Source: Clostridia bacterium
GTDB taxonomy: Bacteria; Bacillota; Clostridia; TANB77; CAG-508
Direction: 5' to 3'
DNA length: 33,007 nucleotides
Assembly: GCA_017434295.1 (NCBI GenBank)
Contig: JAFRFO010000038.1
Coordinates: 1-33,007 of the forward strand
This document shows, one piece after another, positions 1-8,325 of this stretch. A program made the position numbers and the translations under genes. The first letter of the stretch is position 1, and each line of letters begins with the position of its first letter. The notes beneath the pieces were generated by a model. The model had not been told where the DNA came from. It searched no databases and saw nothing but the letters and a program-made list of their open reading frames with translations.

Positions 1-1167
1 ATTTAAAACTAAAAATGAAGCATTAATGGCAGGAATGAAAGCGTATGATGAATATATAAATGGTGGAGTAACAAAAGACTCTCAAATGTCTTATGCGGAT
101 TATTTAGATTATTGGATGAAAGAATACTTTGAAATAAATTTTAAGTATTCTACAGCAAAAAGATATAAAAAAACATTTAAAGTTCTAAAAGAAAAAATAG
201 GAAAATATAAATTAAGTTTTATTACACCATATTTATTAAATCAATCACTATTAAGAATTGCACAAAAATGTAAAACTAAAGAAGGAGTTAGAAATTATCA
301 AAAAGTAATTAAAAGCTCTTTTAGAGATGCGACAAATTATTTTGGATTTTTAAAATATAATCCAGCAGTTGAATTACAAATTCCAAAAGTAATATTGTTT
401 GAACCCAAAAAAACAGAGTAAAACATATTTATTCTCAAGAAGAAATTGATAAAATTTTGTTAAGATTTAAAAATAATGATACTTTTATTTGTGCTTTTTT
501 AATGGCTTGTTATACAGGAATGAGTACAGGAGAAGTATTTGCATTAATATGGGATGATATTGATTTAGAAAATAGAGTTATTAAAATAAACAAAACAGTA
601 TATTGTAAAAAGAAAGATGATAAAGGGAGATGGTTTCTGGGGACAACAAAAACGACAGGAAGTTGTAGAGAGGTTTTGATATCAGAAACTTTATATAGAA
701 TAATATGTAAATATAAAGAAAAACAAAAACTTTTAAAAAAGAAATATGGAAGAAAATATAAAAAATTTGAACTAGAACCTATTAAAAATGAGTATGGAAA
801 AATAAATGAGTATAAAATTGTTGAAGGTAAATATAAAAATTTAAAAAGTGTAGAAATGGTATTTACAAAAAATAATGGATTATATGTAGGAACTGATATC
901 ATAAAATATCCTTTTAAAATAATACATAATGAACTTGGAATAAAGAATTGCAGATTTTATGATTTGAGAGGAAGTTATGCAACTAAGATTCTACGCAATG
1001 GAGCAGAAATTAGAGATGTTGCAGATATTTTAGGACATAGTAGAATAGAAACAACCGAAAATTATTATATATCAAGTTCAGAGGAAACAATAAAAGAAGC
1101 AAATGATATGTTAGAAGAAATTATGAAATCTGATGTAATAGATGAGATTATAAATTTGAAATTTTGA
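1..1167 (+). pseudogene. Tyrosine recombinase (Tn916/phage-type integrase), 5'-truncated by the window, frameshifted
   Basis: The reading frame is open from the window edge, so the N-terminus lies outside. Residues up to the stop at 419-421 look like the arm-binding and core-binding (SAM-like) domains of Tn916/phage-type integrases. The catalytic half continues in another frame from about 403 to 1167. The two halves join at a run of seven A (407-413); one more A would fuse them, so this looks like a 1-base deletion in a homopolymer. In the catalytic domain Arg II (YDLRGSYAT), the late His (ILGHS) and the Tyr nucleophile (TENYYIS) are present. The first catalytic Arg is lost: the usual TGMRxGE box reads TGMSTGE (AGT at 523-525). 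Frameshift plus lost catalytic residue indicate a dead gene. Family assignment is firm; loss of function is inferred. Confidence 0.85.
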
Positions 1168-1185
1168 AAAATTTTTATAAAAATA

Positions 1186-1244
1186 TTGAATTTTTAGTAT
1201 ATACATGATACAATACAAATGTTCGCAAAATACTAACAGGAGGT
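1186..1244 (+). promoter_or_regulatory. Promoter and RBS of the DUF1016 gene
   Basis: TTGAAT (1186-1191), a 17-base spacer and TACAAT (1209-1214) form a good sigma-A promoter. A strong AGGAGGT (1238-1244) lies 6 bases before the ATG at 1251. The gene thus has its own promoter, separate from the broken integrase. Confidence 0.7.
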
Positions 1245-1250
1245 GCTGGT

Positions 1251-2276
1251 ATGAACAACAAATTAATAAATAATGAAAAAGAAATTAATAATATATTTGA
1301 AAATATTAAAGAATTAGTAATTAGTAGTAGAAATAGAGTTTATGCAACTGTTAATACAGAAATGCTTAACTTATACTGGAATATTGGAAAAGCTATTATG
1401 GAAATACAGCAGGGTGATGAGAGAGCTTCATATGGGGAAACTGTACTTGAAAAATTATCTGAAAAATTAACAAACGAATTTGGCAAAGGTTTTTCTATAA
1501 TAAATTTAAGAAGAATGAGAAAATTTTATTGCTTATTTCAAATTCGTTCAACAGTGTTGAACGAATTGAGTTGGTCACATTATCTTGAATTAATGAAAAT
1601 AGAGGAAGAAGCAAAAAGAAATTTTTATATAAAAGAAACAATAAATGCAAGATGGAGTGTTCGTGAATTACAAAGACAAATAGGGGCATTACTTTATGAA
1701 AGACTAGTATTATCAGCTAATAAAAATAAAATACTAGAATTAGCAGAAAAAGGACATGAATTAAAAGAAAGTAAAGACTTGGTTAAAGATCCTTTTGTGT
1801 TAGAATTTCTTGATATTAAAGAAAATACAGATTATCTAGAATCTGATTTGGAAAAGAATATATTAGAACATTTAAAAGAGTTTTTATTAGAATTGGGAAA
1901 AGGCTTTATGTTTGTTGGCTCACAAGTGAGATTAACCTTAGAGGAAGATCATTTTTATCCTGATATGGTTTTCTATAATAGACTTTTAAAGTGTTTTGTT
2001 ATCATAGATTTGAAAATTGGAAAAGTAACACATCAAGATATCGGTCAAATGCAAATGTACGTTAATTATTATGATAGGGAAATTAAAAGCAATGATGAAA
2101 ATCCAACTGTTGGAATACTTCTATCTACTTTAAAAAATAAGACAGTAGTTAAATATACATTGCCAGAAGATAATAAAAACATTTTTTCTTCTAGTTATAA
2201 ATTACATTTACCAACAGAGCAGGAATTAATTGATGCTGTTGAAGAAGAAAAAAAGAACTTAGAATTAAATGAATAA
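1251..2276 (+). CDS. DUF1016 / YhcG-family PD-(D/E)XK nuclease-like protein
   Basis: 341 residues. The N-terminal half matches the DUF1016_N helical domain (NLYWNIGKAI, SYGETVLEKLSEKL, NLRRMRKFY, LSWSHY). The C-terminal half is the PDDEXK nuclease-like domain: P237-D238 (YPDMVFYN) and D253-x-K255 (VIIDLKIGK), followed by the QMQMYVNYYD segment, so the presumed active site looks intact. Family members are common on mobile elements and near restriction systems; the cellular role is not settled. It has its own promoter and RBS and sits just downstream of a dead integrase. A perfect 12-bp inverted repeat lies within the gene at 1541-1567. Family assignment is confident; nuclease activity is inferred. 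Confidence 0.88.
   Translation: MNNKLINNEKEINNIFENIKELVISSRNRVYATVNTEMLNLYWNIGKAIMEIQQGDERASYGETVLEKLSEKLTNEFGKGFSIINLRRMRKFYCLFQIRSTVLNELSWSHYLELMKIEEEAKRNFYIKETINARWSVRELQRQIGALLYERLVLSANKNKILELAEKGHELKESKDLVKDPFVLEFLDIKENTDYLESDLEKNILEHLKEFLLELGKGFMFVGSQVRLTLEEDHFYPDMVFYNRLLKCFVIIDLKIGKVTHQDIGQMQMYVNYYDREIKSNDENPTVGILLSTLKNKTVVKYTLPEDNKNIFSSSYKLHLPTEQELIDAVEEEKKNLELNE
1541..1567. repeat. Perfect 12-bp inverted repeat with 3-nt loop inside the DUF1016 gene
   Basis: AATTCGTTCAAC (1541-1552), AGT, GTTGAACGAATT (1556-1567). It encodes the stretch just before the conserved LSWSHY motif. The protein aligns there without an obvious insertion, so it may be a site or RNA hairpin embedded in coding sequence. 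Confidence 0.85.
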
Positions 2277-2294
2277 TAGATGGAGAACTAATAT

Positions 2295-3383
2295 ATGATA
2301 AAATTTATATGTATAGAGATTTTGGCTAGTGTTTTAGTAAGCCTTATATACTTTTATGTCAACATAAAAGATAAGAAAACAAAAAAATGTAAACTTGAAA
2401 AATTTTCATTATTAATATATTCAATGACTTTAGGATTACTATGGATAATTTTATTAAACATTAGTATATACTTTTCAAAATACACTAAATTGAAATTCAT
2501 TGTATTTATGGTGTCGGGATTAATTCTTCTACTTATATTGAATGAGATATTGAAAAGAATTAAATTTAAATATTCCTACAGAGATAAAGAATATAAAATC
2601 AATATTATAATTATGATAGAAATTTTAACACTAAAAATTTATCCGATATTTAAAAGAATAAAAAGAGCTTTTTTTAGAATGTCGAAAGAGCTAATTACAT
2701 TAATTCCAGTTATAGTAATAGAAATGTTGTTTGTATATTTTTTTTCATTTTTTTCATCTGTAGAAGATAAAGAATGGGATATTTTTGAATTGATTTTAAC
2801 TACAATAATAATAACTGCATATATAAACATATATAATTCTGAAAGAGAAAGAAGAAACAAATTAAAATGGCAATACAAATATTGCTATTTTGTAGAAAGC
2901 AATATGTATGATTACATAGAGAAAATTATGATTTTAATTGGCATAACAAAAGAAGAAAAATATAAGATTTTAGATTATTTAGCATTTCCAAAACCACTAA
3001 TAGCCGAAATAAAAGAATTTAAAATTACAGACAAATATAAACAATTTATAAATAAAAATATAAATAATACTGAAATAATACAGAAATACATTGAAGAAAT
3101 AACTGAAACATTTGTAAATAATATAAAAGAAAATAGAAATGAATTAATATTTATAAAAGAAAATAATAATAATGAGGATTATGTATTTCATAATTGTATA
3201 GATACAGCTAATAATATAAAAAGAAATATATTATTAGCTGATATAAACAAAATAGGAGATACTATTCTTATGATGTTACCAGATTTGATATATTATTGTT
3301 CGGATATCTTAAAATTAATTAATTCTATTTGGGATGAAGATAATGTATATAGTGACAGAATAAATTCTATATTACAAGAATAA
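2295..3383 (+). CDS. Multi-pass membrane protein of unknown function
   Basis: 362 residues; I do not recognise a family. Hydrophobic segments lie near residues 1-22, 38-58, 66-84, 134-155 and 163-182. A Lys-rich, mainly helical and probably cytoplasmic C-terminal half follows (about 185-362). It starts 18 bases after the DUF1016 stop and probably shares its transcript; the upstream purine stretch (ATGGAG) is a weak RBS. A SEC-C zinc-motif remnant follows in another frame 8 bases after the stop, and a terminator at 3479. It looks like accessory cargo of the decayed mobile element. The frame is long and very AT-rich but codon-like, so it is probably a real gene. Confidence 0.6.
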   Translation: MIKFICIEILASVLVSLIYFYVNIKDKKTKKCKLEKFSLLIYSMTLGLLWIILLNISIYFSKYTKLKFIVFMVSGLILLLILNEILKRIKFKYSYRDKEYKINIIIMIEILTLKIYPIFKRIKRAFFRMSKELITLIPVIVIEMLFVYFFSFFSSVEDKEWDIFELILTTIIITAYINIYNSERERRNKLKWQYKYCYFVESNMYDYIEKIMILIGITKEEKYKILDYLAFPKPLIAEIKEFKITDKYKQFINKNINNTEIIQKYIEEITETFVNNIKENRNELIFIKENNNNEDYVFHNCIDTANNIKRNILLADINKIGDTILMMLPDLIYYCSDILKLINSIWDEDNVYSDRINSILQE

Positions 3384-3385
3384 AA

Positions 3386-3445
3386 GTTTTAACTAATTGT
3401 GGAAGTGGTAAGAAATATAAAAACTGCTGTGGAAGAAATGCATAA
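3386..3445 (+). pseudogene. SEC-C zinc-motif remnant
   Basis: In the frame +2 to the membrane gene, a short peptide ends in TNCGSGKKYKNCCGRNA followed by TAA (3443-3445). CGSGKKYKNCC is the core of the SEC-C motif (CxCGSGKKYKxCC) with the first Cys lost. No start codon precedes it. It is either the C-terminus of the preceding gene cut off by a frameshift or a scrap of another SEC-C protein. Confidence 0.65.
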
Positions 3446-3478
3446 AATCAATATTTTTAGAGATTATATAAATATATT

Positions 3479-3509
3479 AAAAGTGTTATCATTTGTGGTA
3501 ACACTTTTT
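3479..3509 (+). terminator. Intrinsic terminator after the accessory block
   Basis: 13-bp stem with arms AAAAGTGTTATCA (3479-3491) and TGGTAACACTTTT (3496-3508), loop TTTG, ending in a T run. The hairpin is closely related to the one at 6233-6262, with paired substitutions in the stem. Confidence 0.8.
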
Positions 3510-3563
3510 GTTTAAAAATTTTTAATAATATAATATAATATCAGACAGAGATGATCAAATAAG

Positions 3564-3595
3564 CTTGTTAACAATATTGTAATATTGCAAACAAG
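3564..3595. repeat. Intergenic inverted repeat upstream of the GH3 gene
   Basis: CTTGTT (3564-3569) pairs with AACAAG (3590-3595), with an inner CAATATT-GT-AATATTG palindrome. It lies in the 287-base gap 3446-3732. I see nothing else firm there apart from A/T-rich promoter-like sequence. Confidence 0.5.
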
Positions 3596-3732
3596 TTTTA
3601 GAGAGATGGGGAAAAAAATAGGTCAACACAAATATTTATAACAATTATTAATTGAATAATGTGTAGAAATTTATTGCATAATTTTTAGAAATATGATTAA
3701 ATAAAAAATAAGATAGTAAATGAAGGGGGAAA

Positions 3733-6099
3733 ATGATGGGAAAACATAGAATTTCAATAATAATAATTTTAGTAATGTTGTTACAATTAGCAATACCATT
3801 AATGAGAGTAGAGGCTGTAATAGAAAATAAGTCTAAAGAGGAAATTTTAAATGACATGACAACTAAGGAAAAAATTGCTCAAATGTTAATGCCAGCATTT
3901 AGAACATATGATGGAACTAATGTAACTACGTTAAATGAAGAAATTGAAGGTATAATTGCAAAACATGGATTTGCAGGAGTAATATTATTTGCTCAAAATA
4001 ATAGTTCTACAACTCAAACATTAGAACTAATAGATTCAATACAAAAAGCAAATATTAAAAATGAAGATAGACCAGAATTACTTATATCTGTTGATCAAGA
4101 AGGGGCAACAGTAACTAGACTGGCAGAAGGAACACAAGGACCTGGAAATATGGCACTTGGTGCTACAGGTGATAGTAAAAATGCGTATAGTATAGGTGAA
4201 ATTATAGGATTAGAATTAAAATCAATTGGATATAATGTTGATTTTGCACCAGTAGTTGATGTTAATAATAACCCATCAAACCCAGTAATTGGAAACCGTT
4301 CGTTTTCAGATGATGCAAATATAGTTGTTGATTTTGGAAGCAAATTTATGAAAGGACTAAAAAGTCAAAGTATTATTACTTCTTTAAAACATTTCCCAGG
4401 ACATGGAGATACATCTACAGATAGTCATACAGGTCTTCCTAGAATAGAAAAAACATATAATCAATTAAAACAAAATGAACTTATTCCATTTACGAATTGC
4501 ATTGAAAATGGTGCGGAAATGATAATGACAGCACATATTCAGTATCCAAAAATTGAAACTGAAACATATACATCTATAAAAGATGGAAATGAAATTGAAC
4601 TTCCGGCAACTTTATCAAAAAAGATTATTACTGATATTTTAAGAAATGATTTGGATTATGATGGAGTAGTAGTAACAGATGCAATGAATATGCAAGCAAT
4701 TTCAGACAACTTTGATAAATTAGATTCTGCAAAACTTGCAATAAATGCTGGTGTAGATATAATTTTAATGCCTGTTGACATTTTAAATAAAGAAGGAATT
4801 GAAGCATTAGATAAGTATATTACAGATGTAGCAGATTTAGTAGATAATGGCGAAATATCAGTAGAAAATGTAAATAATGCTGTATTAAGAATATTGACAC
4901 TAAAAGAAAACAATGGACTATTAGGAACATATGATGACTCAAACTTAGAAACAAGAATTAATAATGCTAAAAAAGTTGTTGGCTCAAAAGAAAATCATGA
5001 TACAGAATGGGAAATTGCCAAAAAATCAATAACTCTTGTAAAAAATGATACCGATATGCTTCCAATACAAAATAATGGAAAAACAGTAATTTTGGTTCCG
5101 TATGCTAATGAAGTATTATCTGGTGAATATGCAATAAGTAAATTAAAAGAAGATGGAATCATTTCAAAAGATATGGACATTTCAGTACTTTTAATAAGAA
5201 ATAAAGAATTAGCTGAAATAGAAGATACTATTGCAGATGCTAAAAATGTTATTTTAATTACAGAACAATATAGTCAGGCAGGTTTAGCAGGAGCAAGCTA
5301 TGAAATGGCAGATAGTATAATTGATTTTGTTCATGAGCAAGGAAATAAAATATCATGTATTAGCTGTTATTTACCTTATGATGTTGCAAGGCTTCAAAAA
5401 GCAGATTCAATATTACTAGCTTATTCTGCAAATGGAATGAACGAATTGCCTAATTTTGAAAATGATATAGTTAAGACTTATGGAGTAAGTATTCCTTGTG
5501 GTATATATACAGCATTTAATAAAAATGCAAAACTTGGTAAACTACCTGTAAATATCCCTGAGTTAGATGATAATTATAAATATACATCTGAATACTTATA
5601 TAAAAGAAATTATGGACTACAATATGAAGAAAAAGAAGAATATAAATTTATTGAAGGACAGGAACAGTCTTTTAATATAACAACTGATTCAAAGCTAAAA
5701 TTTGAATTCAATATAGAATACGATGTGTTTATCAAACAAGGAAATGTGCATATAGATAATGAATTAGTAGATAGCAGTAATTATGCATTATCTAAAGGAA
5801 GTACAATAATAACATTTAATGATGAATATACAAAGTTGTTGGCAACTGGAGAACATACTTTAAAGGTAGCTGTAAATGATGGAGAAATAGAAACAAAATT
5901 TACAATAACAAAAATTGAATCTCCTAATAACAATGAAACAACTAATCCAACATCAGATGATACTACAAAATCAGCAACTACAATAGGCAAATCTTCTGGC
6001 CCAAAAACAGGAGATAACATTGTAATGTGGGCTACTTTACTGGTAGTTTCAATGCTAGGATTGGCCGGAACAGTAAAATTGTACAAGAAAAATAAATAA
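3733..6099 (+). CDS. Secreted GH3 beta-N-acetylhexosaminidase (NagZ-type) with C-terminal wall-anchor-like tail
   Basis: 788 residues. An N-terminal signal peptide (about 1-28, ending VEA) is followed by the GH3 domain. SVDQEGATVTRL and KHFPGHGDTSTDSH (from residue 219) give the His-Asp acid/base loop typical of NagZ-type enzymes. The nucleophile Asp is in VVTDAMNM (about D316). A second alpha/beta domain and a beta-rich segment (about 635-730) follow, then a Thr/Ser-rich linker and the tail GPKTGD (about 756-761), a hydrophobic helix and YKKNK. The tail resembles an LPxTG sorting signal with the first residues changed. The likely role is cleaving terminal N-acetylhexosamine from muropeptides or host glycans at the cell surface. 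RBS AAGGGGG precedes tandem ATGs. Function is confident; sortase anchoring is inferred. Confidence 0.9.
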   Translation: MMGKHRISIIIILVMLLQLAIPLMRVEAVIENKSKEEILNDMTTKEKIAQMLMPAFRTYDGTNVTTLNEEIEGIIAKHGFAGVILFAQNNSSTTQTLELIDSIQKANIKNEDRPELLISVDQEGATVTRLAEGTQGPGNMALGATGDSKNAYSIGEIIGLELKSIGYNVDFAPVVDVNNNPSNPVIGNRSFSDDANIVVDFGSKFMKGLKSQSIITSLKHFPGHGDTSTDSHTGLPRIEKTYNQLKQNELIPFTNCIENGAEMIMTAHIQYPKIETETYTSIKDGNEIELPATLSKKIITDILRNDLDYDGVVVTDAMNMQAISDNFDKLDSAKLAINAGVDIILMPVDILNKEGIEALDKYITDVADLVDNGEISVENVNNAVLRILTLKENNGLLGTYDDSNLETRINNAKKVVGSKENHDTEWEIAKKSITLVKNDTDMLPIQNNGKTVILVPYANEVLSGEYAISKLKEDGIISKDMDISVLLIRNKELAEIEDTIADAKNVILITEQYSQAGLAGASYEMADSIIDFVHEQGNKISCISCYLPYDVARLQKADSILLAYSANGMNELPNFENDIVKTYGVSIPCGIYTAFNKNAKLGKLPVNIPELDDNYKYTSEYLYKRNYGLQYEEKEEYKFIEGQEQSFNITTDSKLKFEFNIEYDVFIKQGNVHIDNELVDSSNYALSKGSTIITFNDEYTKLLATGEHTLKVAVNDGEIETKFTITKIESPNNNETTNPTSDDTTKSATTIGKSSGPKTGDNIVMWATLLVVSMLGLAGTVKLYKKNK

Positions 6100-6119
6100 A
6101 ACACAAAGAATAAAAATTA

Positions 6120-6149
6120 TTGACAAATGGCATAAAAATAGTCTATAAT
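6120..6149 (+). promoter_or_regulatory. Promoter of the ygjV-like gene
   Basis: TTGACA (6120-6125), an 18-base spacer and TATAAT (6144-6149): near-consensus sigma-A promoter. It is followed by a leader of about 120 bases. Confidence 0.75.
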
Positions 6150-6180
6150 TACTATAAGAAGAATGGATATTTAATATCTA

Positions 6181-6270
6181 TTTACAGCAAAAAATCAGGT
6201 GAAACCTACCAATAAGTGTGAGCTGTAAAATTAAAAGTGCTATCATTCGTGATAGCACTTTTTAAAGGAG
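6181..6270 (+). promoter_or_regulatory. Structured 5' leader with terminator hairpin abutting the RBS
   Basis: TTTACAGC (6181-6188) pairs perfectly with GCTGTAAA (6222-6229). It encloses a small AGGT-GAA-ACCT hairpin (6197-6207) and the unpaired ACCAATAAGTGTGA. Four bases later comes a 13-bp hairpin, AAAAGTGCTATCA / TGATAGCACTTTT with loop TTCG (6233-6262), then a T run and directly AAAGGAG and the ATG at 6277. This is the architecture of a transcription attenuator or riboswitch. I could not match it to a known class. Confidence 0.55.
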
Positions 6271-6276
6271 ATATTT

Positions 6277-6792
6277 ATGTTTTTTTTATTAATTCAATTT
6301 ATAGGAGCAATAGGATATACTACACTAGCACTAAGCTATTTTAAAAAGCAGAAAAAACAAATACTATTTATGCAAATAATAGCTTATATAATGTTTACAA
6401 TACATTATTATTTATTAAGTGGAATTACAGGTGCAATATGTAATTTTGTAGGATTATTAGCATTAATTGTAATCTATTTGTATGACATTTATAAATGGAA
6501 ATATAAAGAAATAATGGCAAGTGTATTTGTAATAATACTACTTGCAATTAATATTGCAACATTTCAAAATGTATATTCTATCTTCCCATTAATAGCATCA
6601 ATAATTGTTATTATTTCTTTTATTACTGATAATGAAAGATTTATTAGGGCAATTGGAGTAATTTCAGCAGTATGTTGGTTAATATATGCAATCGTATATA
6701 AATCATATATAGGTATTGTATTTGAGGTAATAACACTTATTGGAGTATGTATAGCATTTATAAAAAATGAAAGAGAAAAACGATTTGATTAA
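6277..6792 (+). CDS. YgjV-like inner-membrane protein
   Basis: 171 residues, almost entirely hydrophobic, with about six transmembrane segments. The opening (LLIQFIGAIGYTTLALSYFKKQKKQI) and the HYYLLSG-TGA stretch resemble the YgjV / Imp-YgjV family of small membrane proteins of unknown function. Strong RBS AAAGGAG sits 6 bases before the ATG, just behind a terminator-like hairpin, which suggests attenuation control by the leader. Family assignment is from pattern only. Confidence 0.65.
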   Translation: MFFLLIQFIGAIGYTTLALSYFKKQKKQILFMQIIAYIMFTIHYYLLSGITGAICNFVGLLALIVIYLYDIYKWKYKEIMASVFVIILLAINIATFQNVYSIFPLIASIIVIISFITDNERFIRAIGVISAVCWLIYAIVYKSYIGIVFEVITLIGVCIAFIKNEREKRFD

Positions 6793-6838
6793 TATATATA
6801 AATATGTTATAATAGTATCAATGGAAATGAGTCCATTG
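6785..6838 (+). promoter_or_regulatory. Promoter and leader hairpin of the 42-residue ORF
   Basis: TTGATT (6785-6790), 17 bases and TATAAT (6808-6813) overlap the ygjV stop. Right after it lies a 7-bp hairpin, CAATGGA / TCCATTG (6819-6838). Confidence 0.65.
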
Positions 6839-6870
6839 TTGGAGACCTAGCTTTTAAAGGAGGGCTTATT

Positions 6871-6999
6871 ATGAAGGTCTTATTGGGAGTGGTAATCGGA
6901 ACGATTACCACAATTGTTGGGATTATGATATTCATCGGAGTAATTTCAGGTGACAAATATTCCCAACAAAATGTTGCCAGCCAGTATTGGGGCTGGTAA
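6871..6999 (+). CDS. Small single-span membrane protein, 42 residues
   Basis: The ORF encodes one hydrophobic helix (about residues 3-26, rich in V, I, T and G) followed by a polar tail ending SQYWGW. An excellent RBS (AAAGGAGGG) lies 6-8 bases upstream, it has its own promoter, and a perfect 9-bp hairpin follows at 7003. Lys2 before the helix and the polar C-terminus suggest an inserted small membrane protein. I do not recognise it. Alternatives are a type I toxin-like peptide or a membrane-protein modulator. That it is a real gene is supported by promoter, RBS and terminator together. Confidence 0.65.
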   Translation: MKVLLGVVIGTITTIVGIMIFIGVISGDKYSQQNVASQYWGW

Positions 7000-7002
7000 A
7001 AC

Positions 7003-7023
7003 AGAGAGGGCTTAGCCCTCTCT
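7003..7023 (+). terminator. Hairpin after the small membrane protein
   Basis: Perfect 9-bp stem AGAGAGGGC-TTA-GCCCTCTCT; the T run after it is weak (AATTTG), so it may be a partial terminator before prfB. Confidence 0.6.
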
Positions 7024-7061
7024 AATTTGTATAATAATTAATAAAAAAGGAGAGTGATAAG

Positions 7062-8158
7062 ATGTTAGAGCTAGAAGAAAATGAAAAAGTTATAAAAGCA
7101 TTAATAGAAAAATTACAAGAATTGGGTGAGTCACTTTGACATAAAAGCAAAGCAAGAAGAATTAAAAGAATTAGAAGAAACAACTATGCAAGAAGGATTT
7201 TGGACAAACAATGATAAAAAAGATGAAATATTATCTAAAATAAAAAGTAATAAAAAAATATGTACAACATATTTAGAATTAAAAAATGAAATACAAAACA
7301 TTGAAGAATTATCAGAACTTGTTCAGCAAGAGTTTGATGAAGAAATAAAAAAAGAAGTAATAAAAACTACTTCTAAATTACAAAAAGAAGTAGAAAAATT
7401 AGAATTGCAGACAATGTTATCAGGTAAATATGATGCAAACAATGCAATTCTTACAATTCATCCAGGAGCAGGACGGAACAGAATCGCAAGACTGGGCAGA
7501 AATGCTATATAGAATGTATACACGTTGGGCAGAAAAAAATCAATATGAAGTAAAAGAACTTGATTATTTAGAAGGAGAAGAAGCGGGAATAAAAAGCGTA
7601 ACCTTTGAAATAATAGGTGAAAATGCATATGGATATATGAAAAGTGAAATGGGAGTACATAGATTAGTTAGAATATCGCCATTTGATAGTGGAGGAAGAC
7701 GTCATACATCATTTGCTTCAGTTGAAGTTTTACCAGAGATTACTGATGATATAGATATTCAAATAAACCCAGATGATTTAAGAATAGATACATACAGAGC
7801 ATCAGGTGCTGGAGGACAACATATAAATAAAACATCATCTGCTGTAAGAATTACACATATTCCAACAAATATAGTTGTAGCGTGTCAAACAGAACGTTCG
7901 CAAATACAAAATAGAGAAACCGCAATGAAAATGTTAAAATCAAAATTGATGGATTTAAAAGAAAAAGAACAAAAAGACAAAATAGAAGATTTAAAAGGAG
8001 TTCAAATGGATATAGCTTGGGGAAGCCAAATTAGGTCTTATGTATTTTGCCCATATACCATGGTAAAAGACCATAGAACAAACTACGAAGTAGGAAATGT
8101 TCAAGCAGTAATGGACGGAGATATAGATGGATTTATAGAAAGCTATTTAAAACAATAA
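7062..8158 (+). CDS. prfB: Peptide chain release factor 2, needing two +1 frameshifts
   Basis: RF2 reads UGA and UAA stops and hydrolyses peptidyl-tRNA. It starts at ATG 7062 (RBS AGGAGAG). The first 25 codons end at CTT TGA C (7134-7140), the classic RF2 autoregulatory +1 site, with a Shine-Dalgarno-like GGGTGA just upstream. The +1 frame then runs through the coiled N-terminal domain to HPGAG, where an extra C (7474) makes an in-frame CGG. Staying in frame ends at TAG (7510-7512). Skipping the C gives [10 protein letters not shown], exactly the family sequence, and continues to the GGQ motif ([16 protein letters not shown]) and the normal C-terminus. With both shifts the product is 364 residues, the usual RF2 length. 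Because RF2 is normally essential, the second shift is either efficiently recoded or a sequence error; see the CGG finding. Confidence 0.93.
7134..7140 (+). promoter_or_regulatory. prfB: Programmed +1 frameshift site of prfB (CUU UGA C)
   Basis: CTT TGA C after 25 codons, preceded by GGGTGA (7124-7129) and TCA. This matches the known RF2 autoregulatory element: low RF2 lets the ribosome slip over the UGA. Confidence 0.95.
7474..7477 (+). other. prfB: CGGA +1 recoding site in prfB
   Basis: GCA GGA C GGA ACA: an extra C creates in-frame CGG (7474-7476). Dropping the C restores the conserved GAGGTES sequence. Confidence 0.8.
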
Positions 8159-8160
8159 CG

Positions 8161-8246
8161 CGATCAGTTGGTTCCGGTCAATTGGTTCCGGGTTTAAATT
8201 GACCGATTTATGTCAAAACAAACCCGGAACCAACTGACCGTTTTTT
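8161..8246 (+). repeat. Hairpin repeat cluster forming the prfB terminator
   Basis: Three partial or full copies of the 31-base hairpin element. A full copy lies at 8175-8205 (stem CGGTCAATT / AATTGACCG, loop core TTGGTTCCGGGTT). Flanking copies at 8161-8177 and inverted at 8219-8240 pair with each other into a stem of about 17 bp, followed by six T. The repeat has been built into the terminator of prfB. Confidence 0.8.
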
Positions 8247-8250
8247 CATA

Positions 8251-8287
8251 AAATATATAGAGCAATAATTGCTCTATATATTTTTTT
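8251..8287 (+). terminator. Second terminator-like hairpin, just upstream of lysC
   Basis: Perfect 15-bp arms AAATATATAGAGCAA / TTGCTCTATATATTT around TAA, then T residues. It ends about 40 bases before lysC. No promoter is visible between it and lysC, so it could act as an attenuator. Confidence 0.75.
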
Positions 8288-8325
8288 ATTCAAAAGTAAA
8301 AAAAATGGAAAGGAATGTTGGCAAT

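Noticed and set aside
407-413. Seven-A run in the integrase as a programmed -1 slippery site
   Set aside because: The zero-frame codons do not fit a tandem-slip heptamer well, and the gene also lacks a catalytic Arg, so decay is simpler.
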